A stretch of DNA of 64,000 nucleotides, taken from contig JAFLTA010000004.1 in assembly GCA_022510685.1 (NCBI GenBank), positions 1 through 64,000 of the forward strand, written 5' to 3'. The DNA comes from Lachnospiraceae bacterium (GTDB taxonomy: Bacteria > Bacillota > Clostridia > Lachnospirales > Lachnospiraceae). The notes below the pieces were generated by a model that saw only the letters and a list, made by a program, of their open reading frames with translations, was not told the origin of the DNA and made no database searches. Position numbers and translations under genes: made by a program. Below, piece after piece: positions 9,194-16,966 of the stretch (position 1 is the stretch's first letter; the number at the start of each line of letters is the position of its first letter).

Positions 9194-11714
9194 TGTTTTC
9201 TCCTTCCAATTGCAGTAATCGTTTCACTAGCGTAACTGCTTCCTGAGCATCTCCGGAATAACCGTCTGCCCCTATCTCATCTGCAAACCCCTGCGTAATC
9301 ACAGCACCGCCAATCATGACTTTCACCGGCAAATTTTGTTCTTTCACCATATTCACCACATTTTTCATCTCCATCATAGTAGTGGTCATCAATGCCGACA
9401 GTCCGATGATATCTGCTTTTTCCTCCTTCGCAGTCTGTACGATTTTCTCTGCCGGAACATCTTTCCCTAAATCCACAACCCGGTATCCATAGTTTCGCAA
9501 CATAAGCGCTACCAGATTTTTGCCGATATCGTGAATATCATGCTCCACCGTCGCAATCACAATGGTTGCCAGAGGCTCTCCGGAGCGACTCTCTGCGAGA
9601 ATCGGCTCTACCACACTGATTCCCTCCTCCATGGTCTCCGCACTGGAGATAAGCTGTGGCAGGAAATAAATTTGTTTCTCATACAGTGTGCCGACATGAT
9701 TGATTGCCGGGATTAAACTTTCATCAATAATATTCTGAGGCTCTCTCCCGCCTTCCAACGCTTTCTGTACCATGCCTTTTATTTTTCCTTTCCGCCCTTT
9801 AACCACAGCCTCAAATATTGCGTCTGAAGCATATTCCGGCGGAATCTGTTCTTTTGCTCCGGAAACCGTAGTCTGCTTTACCGTCTGTGAGGCATCCACC
9901 TCTCCGCTGACTACAGATACCTTGTGCTCTGAAACACGGTTGATGTATCGCAAATCCCCTTCCGGCTTATTCATTAGCAAATCTGCCGCATACACTGCAT
10001 GCATGAGTAAATCCTGGGACGGATTGGCAATCGCCATGGTAAGTCCCTGCCCGATTGCCAGAGCCACAAAAGAACTGTTTACAAACAAACGGTCAGGTAA
10101 CCCAAAGGAAATATTGGACAATCCGCATACTGTCGCCAGACCCAATTCCTCCTTACAGTAACGAATCGTCTCCAAGGTCTCCTTTGCAGCATTTTTATTG
10201 GCACCAATAGTGGCAACCAGTCCGTCTACCACAATATCTTCATCACTCAGACCATGCGCCTTAGCCTCCTCATATATCGTGTGGATAATATCCATCTTTT
10301 CCTGTAAATTTTCCGGCAAGCCCTTCTCCGACAATGGCAACAAAATAAACATCGCACCATATTTTTTTGCCACAGGGATTAACTTTGTCAATTTCTCAGG
10401 CTCCAGTGAAATGGAATTTATCAATGCACGTCCGGGATAAATCCGCAGAGCAGCTTCTACAACATCGGGATAGCTGGAATCAATGGACAAAGGCAGATTG
10501 CTCACCATGGTCAATTCATTCACAACCTTTAACATCATTTCCTTCTCGTCAATACCGTTCATACCCATATTGACATCCAGAATGGCTGCGCCTGCCTCCT
10601 CCTGCGCTTCTGCCATCTCGATGACCATGTCTAACTCTCCTGCCCTTAACTGCTCCTGTAACGCCTTCTTACCGGTGGGATTGATTCGCTCTCCAATCAC
10701 TAAAAAATTGCCATCTAAATCAATGGGTAAAGCAGCGCGCTCGTTGGACAATGCACGATGGTTCACCTTACTTTTTCTCTCCGGAAATGCCACCGAATTT
10801 ATTTCATTCGTCTCTCGTAATTTCTCAACCAGCATACGGATATGTTCCGGTGTTGTGCCACAGCAACCGCCTAAAATATCCACACCTGCCTCTACCAGCG
10901 CCATCATCTCCGCTGCAAATTCCTCTGCCCCCATCTCATAGACTGTCTTTCCGTCTTTAAGCTTTGGCAAACCGGCATTGGGCTTCGCTATCATAGGAAT
11001 ATCTGCATATTTCTTCATTTTCTCTATGATTTCACACATTTTGTCCGGGCCGGTGGAACAGTTTACACCGACTGCATCCACCCCCATCGTACTCAAAACT
11101 AATGCCGCCGTCTCTGGCTCCGTGCCGAACAGCGTTCTCCCGTCCTCCGTAAATGTCAAAGTGACCATAACCGGCAAATCACAAACCTCTTTTGCTGCGA
11201 TCACCGCCGCACGACATTCCTGCAGGCTCATCATGGTTTCCACGACGAGAATATCCACTCCCGCCTCTACCAATGCAAGAATCTGCTCCTTATAAACATC
11301 CACCAATTCTTCGAAAGAAAGAGGTCCGAGAGGTACCACCTGCTTTCCCGTCATCGTCAGGTCACCAATGACATACAACGGCTTGTCCGCCGGTACATAT
11401 CCCTTCTCTCTTACCTCTTTGATGGCATCTTTAGAGAGTGCCACCAATTTTTTATTCATCTCCGGTAACCGCTCCTGCAGCCCATACTCCTCCAGTTTAA
11501 TCCGGTTGCCGGAAAATGTAGGGGCATAGACACCATCGGAACCCGCCGCAAAATATTCCACCTGCAGGGCTTTTAATACCTCCGGATTGTCCAATATCCA
11601 CTCCTCCGGACATACTCCGGCAGGAAGCCCCCGCTCCTGTAAATTAGTGCCGGTGGCACCATCCAAAATCATTTTACCCTGACTCAATCTATCTCGAAAT
11701 TCCTGTTTTGTCAT
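9186..11714 (-). CDS. metH: Methionine synthase, cobalamin-dependent, short form
   Basis: This enzyme transfers a methyl group from 5-methyltetrahydrofolate to homocysteine through cobalamin. Domains in order: homocysteine/zinc domain (1-300, ending GGCCGTTPEHI), pterin-binding domain (about 330-590, NFLVIGERINPTGKKAL), then cobalamin cap and Rossmann domain (about 630-842) with the axial-ligand motif DIHDIGKNLV. The C-terminal AdoMet reactivation domain of the roughly 1200-residue E. coli enzyme is absent. The 842-residue form is usual in clostridia, where reactivation is supplied by a separate protein. ATG 11714 has GGAGAG upstream and begins MTKQEFRDRL. Longer upstream starts would run through the leader hairpin. 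The promoter is visible at 11814-11842. Confidence 0.96.
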   Translation of the reverse strand: MTKQEFRDRLSQGKMILDGATGTNLQERGLPAGVCPEEWILDNPEVLKALQVEYFAAGSDGVYAPTFSGNRIKLEEYGLQERLPEMNKKLVALSKDAIKEVREKGYVPADKPLYVIGDLTMTGKQVVPLGPLSFEELVDVYKEQILALVEAGVDILVVETMMSLQECRAAVIAAKEVCDLPVMVTLTFTEDGRTLFGTEPETAALVLSTMGVDAVGVNCSTGPDKMCEIIEKMKKYADIPMIAKPNAGLPKLKDGKTVYEMGAEEFAAEMMALVEAGVDILGGCCGTTPEHIRMLVEKLRETNEINSVAFPERKSKVNHRALSNERAALPIDLDGNFLVIGERINPTGKKALQEQLRAGELDMVIEMAEAQEEAGAAILDVNMGMNGIDEKEMMLKVVNELTMVSNLPLSIDSSYPDVVEAALRIYPGRALINSISLEPEKLTKLIPVAKKYGAMFILLPLSEKGLPENLQEKMDIIHTIYEEAKAHGLSDEDIVVDGLVATIGANKNAAKETLETIRYCKEELGLATVCGLSNISFGLPDRLFVNSSFVALAIGQGLTMAIANPSQDLLMHAVYAADLLMNKPEGDLRYINRVSEHKVSVVSGEVDASQTVKQTTVSGAKEQIPPEYASDAIFEAVVKGRKGKIKGMVQKALEGGREPQNIIDESLIPAINHVGTLYEKQIYFLPQLISSAETMEEGISVVEPILAESRSGEPLATIVIATVEHDIHDIGKNLVALMLRNYGYRVVDLGKDVPAEKIVQTAKEEKADIIGLSALMTTTMMEMKNVVNMVKEQNLPVKVMIGGAVITQGFADEIGADGYSGDAQEAVTLVKRLLQLEGENNE

Positions 11715-11759
11715 AATGCTCTCCAATCTGATGTATTTTCTATGAATATTACCCATATA

Positions 11760-11791
11760 ACAGAAACCGGGACTAACCGCCCGGCTTCTGT
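11760..11791 (-). promoter_or_regulatory. Strong stem-loop in the metH 5' leader
   Basis: ACAGAAGCCGGG pairs with CCCGGTTTCTGT (12 pairs, one G-T) around an 8-base loop. It lies in the roughly 93-base leader between the metH promoter and start. No T-run follows, so it does not look like a simple terminator. I do not recognise a SAM, B12 or T-box consensus. Confidence 0.6.
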
Positions 11792-11813
11792 TGTGCGTGC
11801 TTATTCCCAATTT

Positions 11814-11842
11814 ATTATACACAACTCCCATAAACTATACAA
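11814..11842 (-). promoter_or_regulatory. Promoter of metH
   Basis: On the minus strand TTGTAT (11837-11842) and TATAAT (11814-11819) are separated by exactly 17 bases. Transcription would start near 11807, giving a leader of about 93 bases. Confidence 0.7.
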
Positions 11843-11983
11843 TGACTTTGCTTCAATTTCCCTACTTTATTTCATATCATAGTTTGAAATATATAATGGG
11901 TGCTGGCTTTTTTTTGTAAAATCCGATATACTATAGAAGTTTGTTACTTTGCCAACGATTTAGATAGCGGAATGGAGAATACT

Positions 11984-13912
11984 ATGATTTTACAATGCAG
12001 CCACATCGACAAAGCCTTTAGTACCGACATCATTTTATCGGACATTTCTTTTCATATAAACGAGCATGAAAAAGCTGCCATCGTGGGGATTAACGGCTCC
12101 GGCAAAACCACTTTGCTCAAAATTATTACCGGACAGCTTTCTGCCGACAGCGGGGAAGTCATTCTGGCAAACTCCACCACCGTAGGCTACCTTGCCCAAA
12201 ATCAGGAATATGATTCTGAAAAAAGCATCTTTGAGGAAATGCAGAACGCCAAACCGGAGATTATGCATCTGCAAAAACAAATCGATGACCTGTCCCAAAA
12301 AATGGACTCGCTATCCGGAGAGGAATTAGAAAATACCATAAAACAATATGATTCTGCCAGACATCGTTTTGAGCAGCTAAACGGCTACGCCTATCAAAGT
12401 GAACTTACCGGTGTATTAAAGGGCTTAGGTTTCGTGGAGGACGAATTTGAGAAACCGATTTCCACTCTTTCCGGTGGCGAGAAAACCCGCGTAGCATTGG
12501 CAAAAATGTTATTGCAGGCACCGGACTTAATTATATTAGATGAGCCGACAAACCATTTGGATATCAATGCCGTTGCATGGTTGGAAAACTATTTATCCAA
12601 TTATCGTGGTGCTGTGCTGATTGTAGCACACGACCGTTATTTTTTGGACAAGATTGTCACAAAAGTCATTGAGCTGCGCCAAACCCATTCCAGAATGTAT
12701 CAGGGAAATTATAGCGAGTATGCCAAGAAACGTCAGGAAATTATGGACAGCCTCATGAAACAGTATATGAATCAGCAGGCAGAAATCAAGCATCAGGAAG
12801 AAGTGATTGCCAAACTAAAATCTTTCAACAGGGAAAAGTCCATAAAGCGTGCTGAGAGCCGCGAAAAAATGTTAGACAAAATAGAGCGCATCGAAAAACC
12901 AATGGAAGAAAATACGCAGATGAAATTATTATTTACCCCGCGAGTACAAAGCGGTAACGATGTGCTAACTGTGGAGGGACTGGCAAAAAATTTTGATAAT
13001 GTGTCCCTATTTTCGGACATATCTTTTTCCTTAAAACGCGGGGAGCACGTTGCCATTATCGGTGACAACGGTACCGGAAAGACAACGATACTTAAAATGA
13101 TAAACGAACTGCTACCGCCCGATGAAGGTTCTATCACTCTGGGAACCAATGTACAAATCGGCTATTACGACCAGGAGCATCAGATTTTACATCCGGAAAA
13201 AACAATTTTTGAGGAAATTCAGGATACCTATCCGCACATGAATAATACGCAGATTCGTAATACTTTAGCGGCTTTTCTCTTTACTGAGGATGACGTTTTT
13301 AAGCAGATTAAAAGCTTAAGCGGCGGTGAGCGGGGCAGAGTTTCTCTGGCGAAACTGATGCTCTCCGATGCCAATCTCTTGATTTTGGATGAGCCAACCA
13401 ACCATCTGGACATTGATTCCAAGGAAATCTTGGAAAATGCAATCCGTCATTTTGAGGGAACAGTTTTGTATGTGTCTCACGACCGTTATTTTATCAATAC
13501 AACCGCGACCCGTATCTTAAATCTGATAGACGGACAACTACACAACTATTTGGGTAATTATGACTATTATTTAGAAAAAAAAGAGACTATGTCCCAAAGT
13601 TTTACGAAAAATCTTTCTGCGGATAGCATAGAACAAAAAGCCAAGGAAGATACCGAAGTTTCTTCCCAAAAACTCTCCTGGCAACAGCAGAAAGAAGAAC
13701 AGGCAAAACTGCGTAAAATCAAGCGTGAACTGGAAAGCGTGGAAAAAGAGATTGAAACACTGGAGCGGGAAAATGAAGCGCTGAATGAAGCCATCATGGA
13801 GCCATCCAACGCTACTAATTCTGTGAAACTACAGGAACTCTCCGGAAAACGCGGTGAGAATGATAAACGATTAGAATACCTATTGGATCGCTGGGAGGAG
13901 TTGTCCCAGTGA
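11984..13912 (+). CDS. ABC-F family ATPase (translation factor type)
   Basis: This soluble protein carries two ABC ATPase domains and no membrane segments, so it is an ABC-F factor acting on ribosomes rather than a transporter. Walker A motifs GINGSGKTT (about residue 37) and GDNGTGKTT (about 362) are intact. Both signatures (LSGGEKTR, LSGGERGR) and both Walker B motifs (LIILDEPTNHLD, LLILDEPTNHLD) are present. A charged linker lies between the domains and a C-terminal coiled coil (about 570-640) resembles Uup/YheS-type members. I start at ATG 11984 because GGAGA lies 5 bases upstream. Longer in-frame openings lack a binding site. It converges on the amidohydrolase gene with a 5-base gap. It may act in housekeeping or antibiotic tolerance. 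Confidence 0.9.
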   Translation: MILQCSHIDKAFSTDIILSDISFHINEHEKAAIVGINGSGKTTLLKIITGQLSADSGEVILANSTTVGYLAQNQEYDSEKSIFEEMQNAKPEIMHLQKQIDDLSQKMDSLSGEELENTIKQYDSARHRFEQLNGYAYQSELTGVLKGLGFVEDEFEKPISTLSGGEKTRVALAKMLLQAPDLIILDEPTNHLDINAVAWLENYLSNYRGAVLIVAHDRYFLDKIVTKVIELRQTHSRMYQGNYSEYAKKRQEIMDSLMKQYMNQQAEIKHQEEVIAKLKSFNREKSIKRAESREKMLDKIERIEKPMEENTQMKLLFTPRVQSGNDVLTVEGLAKNFDNVSLFSDISFSLKRGEHVAIIGDNGTGKTTILKMINELLPPDEGSITLGTNVQIGYYDQEHQILHPEKTIFEEIQDTYPHMNNTQIRNTLAAFLFTEDDVFKQIKSLSGGERGRVSLAKLMLSDANLLILDEPTNHLDIDSKEILENAIRHFEGTVLYVSHDRYFINTTATRILNLIDGQLHNYLGNYDYYLEKKETMSQSFTKNLSADSIEQKAKEDTEVSSQKLSWQQQKEEQAKLRKIKRELESVEKEIETLERENEALNEAIMEPSNATNSVKLQELSGKRGENDKRLEYLLDRWEELSQ

Positions 13913-13917
13913 TAATC

Positions 13918-15198
13918 TCACTCTTTGCTCATTCTCTGTATTCCCGCATTGACCCGTTTGTAAACTTCCTGTGGATCAACTCCGATATGGAATTGACCGT
14001 CTTCATATAAAATCTTTCCGGCAATCATTGTCATCTTCACATTCTGTTTGCTTCCGCTATAGACAATATTCTTAGCCATATTGTTGATTGGCTGCATATT
14101 CGGCTGCTGTAAATCCAACATAATCATATCTGCCTGTTTTCCTACAGCCAACACATCACAGTCCGGCAGACACATTGCGTGAGCACCTCCCACCGTTGCC
14201 ATGTGCAGTACATCCATAGCATCTACCGCAGATGCATCTGATGTTACCACTTTCTGTAGCCCGGTCACAAGAAACATCTCACGGAACATATCCAGACAGT
14301 TGTTGCTTGCCGGTCCATCGGTACCAATGGCAAGTCCAATCCCCATATCCAACATTGTATGGATTGGAGCAATTCCACTGGCAAGTTTTAAATTGGAAGA
14401 TGGATTCGTCACTACCCAGACCTTCTTTTCCTTGCAGATATTCAAATCTTCTTCGGACATATGTACACAGTGAAATCCGCCACCACCATACTCAAACATT
14501 CCAAGCTGATTTAAAAAAGTGGTCGGTGTTGTCCCATATCGTTCGATACATTCCTGCACCTCTTTTGCCGTCTCGGAATTGTGAGTGTAAACCGGAGCTT
14601 TATACTTTTGTCCCAGGGCAGCCATCCCTTCCAATATTTCGCGTGCGGTGGTATACTCCGCATGAAATCCCAGTTGATAAGACAACAAAGGACCATCGTT
14701 ATTGTAGTGCAGATACTCCTCCTCAATTTCCTGAACCGTTCCGCCAAAATCATTAATACTGCCACAGAGAACTGTACGAAAACCGGTTTCTTTTGTCGCC
14801 CTGGCAATCGCAGGATTCTTCATATACATATCAAAATTTGCCGTAATTCCACTGGTCAGATACTCCATATTAGCTAAGATGGAATTCCAGTAAATATCAT
14901 CTTCAGTGAGTTTATCTTCCATAGGAAATATCTTATCGAAAAGCCACTCCTGCAACGACACGTCATCTGCATAAGAGCGCAAAAAAGTCATGCCGGAATG
15001 AGTATGTGCATTTTTAAATCCCGGCATTAACAAATTACCACCGGCATCTAACTCTCTGTCCCATTCTTCTCCCTCGGAAGATGCTTTTTGTTCTCCCACA
15101 TAAGTTATCTTATCATCCTCGATTTGTATCTCACCCCGGAAAATGTCCCGTTTAGATTCCATTGTTAAAATATTTGCATTATAAATTCGTATTTTCAT
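13918..15198 (-). CDS. Amidohydrolase, probable S-adenosylhomocysteine/methylthioadenosine deaminase type
   Basis: This is a metal-dependent deaminase/hydrolase of the amidohydrolase superfamily. The metal ligands H65 and H67 are in NAHTHSGM, a further His is in LGFHAEYT, another block is YTHNSE, and the catalytic Asp is in AIGTDGPASNNCLDMF. These blocks match the MtaD/SAH deaminase group. The length of 426 is normal. It lies upstream of the purine nucleoside phosphorylase and its AbiEi-like partner (order on the message is exporter, AbiEi-like, phosphorylase, this gene), which fits a role in nucleoside salvage. The exact substrate is uncertain. Guanine or other aminohydrolase activity is an alternative. 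Confidence 0.8.
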   Translation of the reverse strand: MKIRIYNANILTMESKRDIFRGEIQIEDDKITYVGEQKASSEGEEWDRELDAGGNLLMPGFKNAHTHSGMTFLRSYADDVSLQEWLFDKIFPMEDKLTEDDIYWNSILANMEYLTSGITANFDMYMKNPAIARATKETGFRTVLCGSINDFGGTVQEIEEEYLHYNNDGPLLSYQLGFHAEYTTAREILEGMAALGQKYKAPVYTHNSETAKEVQECIERYGTTPTTFLNQLGMFEYGGGGFHCVHMSEEDLNICKEKKVWVVTNPSSNLKLASGIAPIHTMLDMGIGLAIGTDGPASNNCLDMFREMFLVTGLQKVVTSDASAVDAMDVLHMATVGGAHAMCLPDCDVLAVGKQADMIMLDLQQPNMQPINNMAKNIVYSGSKQNVKMTMIAGKILYEDGQFHIGVDPQEVYKRVNAGIQRMSKE

Positions 15199-15246
15199 TT
15201 TTACCTCATTTCTGCACTGCTTTTTACTCGTACCGACGACATCGCA

Positions 15247-16080
15247 CTACAGCTTCTCATGAATTGCCTTGATACACTCCGTCACCAGTCTCTTGAATAA
15301 TGGTGCAACACGGTCTGCCGTCTCCTGTACTTCCTTATGTGTCAGCGGGTTCGCAGTAATTCCACAAGCCATATTGGATATACAGGAAATACCACATATT
15401 TTCATTCCCATATGATTTGCTGCCACCGCCTCACAGGCAGTACTCATACCAACCGCATCCGCTCCCAAAGCACGGCACATACGCACCTCTGCCGGAGATT
15501 CATAGTTAGGTCCCGAGAGCTGGATATAAACTCCCTCCTGCAGCGGAATATCCTGCAATGCTGCAGTTTTTCGTAAAACCTGTTGTAAATCCGCATCATA
15601 AATATCACTCATATCCGGAAAACGTACTCCCAGTTCATCTATATTTTCTCCAATAAGAGGCGATGGCACAAGTGACGCAATCTGGTCCTTGATCATCATA
15701 AAATCCCCGGCATGAAAACAAGTATTGATGCCGCCCGAAGCATTTGTAAGAAATAACACCTTTGCACCCATAAGTCCCATTAAACGAACAGGAAGGACTA
15801 CATCACTGATGGGATATCCCTCATAGTAGTGTACCCTGCCTTTCATACAGACTACAGGCACCTCACCTACATGTCCGAAAATATATTTCCCCTGATGTCC
15901 CGGCACCGTAGATACCGGAAAGCCTTCTATGTCATGGTAGTCTAACTCTGCCACAATATTAATATCGTCAGCATAATCTCCTAACCCGGAGCCTAAGATC
16001 AGTGCCACCTCCGGCACAAAATCAATTTTTTCCTTAAAACAGGCAAAACACTTCTGTAATTTATCATATACTTCACTCAC
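15247..16080 (-). CDS. punA: Purine nucleoside phosphorylase, trimeric type
   Basis: This enzyme splits purine (deoxy)nucleosides with phosphate, feeding purine salvage. The phosphate loop LILGSGLGDYAD, the block TNASGGINTCFHAGD, SGPNYESPAEVRMCRALGA and the base-binding GMSTACEAVAANHMG are all present. The start is decided by the binding site: AAAAGGAGG lies 7 bases before GTG 16080, giving 277 residues, the usual length. An upstream ATG at 16119 overlaps the previous stop and has no properly spaced site. It follows the AbiEi-like gene and precedes the deaminase-like gene, so the three probably share a transcript. Confidence 0.93.
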   Translation of the reverse strand: MSEVYDKLQKCFACFKEKIDFVPEVALILGSGLGDYADDINIVAELDYHDIEGFPVSTVPGHQGKYIFGHVGEVPVVCMKGRVHYYEGYPISDVVLPVRLMGLMGAKVLFLTNASGGINTCFHAGDFMMIKDQIASLVPSPLIGENIDELGVRFPDMSDIYDADLQQVLRKTAALQDIPLQEGVYIQLSGPNYESPAEVRMCRALGADAVGMSTACEAVAANHMGMKICGISCISNMACGITANPLTHKEVQETADRVAPLFKRLVTECIKAIHEKL

Positions 16081-16118
16081 GGCAAATCCTCCTTTTAATA
16101 TACACTCATCAAATTTCA

Positions 16119-16733
16119 TTACTCCTCAATCTGCTTTAACTGAATTCGTACAATCTTACCCACGCGCATGGCATCCGCATAGGAAAGCAGGCGATCCATC
16201 TGATTGGAATCGCGTTCTAAAAAGTTATTAATGATCAGATTTAACATGTCTGCACCGATATCATTTCGGAATCGGATACAGTCACACACGCTGCGCTCCA
16301 CATCATACACGCGAATACTGCCGTATGGTGTCTCGATAACCTTCATATCCTGTTCAAAAGCCAGATCCGAATAGTAATGTCTGCTGACAGGAAAGTTTAA
16401 CTGCATCCGTGAGCGGTCTGTCTTCAACGTAGCCACTGACAAACGCTCCGGCTCCTTGTCAATCAATCCATGATAATAACAAGCGCTATCCGCACAGATA
16501 ACCGCTCTGGGATTCACTTTACAGGCTTCAATCATCCGATAATTTTCCGGCTTCCCATTCTCCTCATCCACCAGCCAATAATGACCATGGGAAACTCTCT
16601 CAACGATTCCTTTGTTTACCAACTCTTTAATCTGTACTGTAGTTATTTTTGCATCTTTTAATTCTGATGCATTTCGATAACCATTGCCACTCTGAAATAA
16701 GTCCAAAACTTTTTGATACGTGTTTAACAACAT
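16119..16733 (-). CDS. AbiEi-like antitoxin/regulator domain protein (no toxin partner)
   Basis: The N-terminal 60 residues form a winged-helix block (NASELKDAKITTVQIKELV, then GIVERVSHGHYWLVDE). The middle and C-terminal part (NPRAVICADSACYYHGL; TPYGSIRVYDVERSVCDCIR) match the AbiEi family of type IV antitoxin/transcription regulators. No AbiEii nucleotidyltransferase toxin is adjacent. Instead the gene directly precedes purine nucleoside phosphorylase. It may act as a stand-alone autoregulator of this small operon. A binding site GGAGG lies before ATG 16733. The upstream gap is filled by palindromic repeats with a plausible promoter at 16842-16869. Confidence 0.82.
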   Translation of the reverse strand: MLLNTYQKVLDLFQSGNGYRNASELKDAKITTVQIKELVNKGIVERVSHGHYWLVDEENGKPENYRMIEACKVNPRAVICADSACYYHGLIDKEPERLSVATLKTDRSRMQLNFPVSRHYYSDLAFEQDMKVIETPYGSIRVYDVERSVCDCIRFRNDIGADMLNLIINNFLERDSNQMDRLLSYADAMRVGKIVRIQLKQIEE

Positions 16734-16775
16734 ACGCCCATCCTCCTATTCTACTGCAAATTACAATGAAAATCG

Positions 16776-16966
16776 TCTGCGCAAGGTACCTGCGCATACC
16801 CGGAACACAGTTCTCGTAAGATAAACTCTAGTTCTGTGTTTATTATATCACCTGTCACAGGAATTGCAAGATGGAACTTTATTAGCACAGTTCTATACCA
16901 CATTTCCTGCGCATTCTGAGAGCGCAGTTCTCACAATATAAACGCACATCGTGCGTTCATTATACA
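16776..16966. repeat. Stacked palindromic intergenic repeat, copy B (diverged)
   Basis: Two diverged units of the same element as at 7097-7280. Unit one (16776-16852) has TGCGCA boxes, GAACACAGTTC and ATTATATCAC. Unit two (16907-16966) has TGCGCATTCTGAGAGCGCAGTTCTCA and AAACGCACATCGTGCGTT. The second unit runs into the last codons of the exporter gene and supplies its stop codon (16960-16962). Confidence 0.8.
16842..16869 (-). promoter_or_regulatory. Promoter inside the repeat, upstream of the AbiEi-like gene
   Basis: TTGCAA (16864-16869), 16 bases, then TATAAT (16842-16847) preceded by TGA, giving an extended -10. The -10 half belongs to the repeat. Confidence 0.6.

Noticed and set aside
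16119..16733. Complete AbiE phage-defence operon
   Set aside because: Only the AbiEi-like half is present. The neighbours are phosphorylase and exporter genes, with no nucleotidyltransferase toxin.
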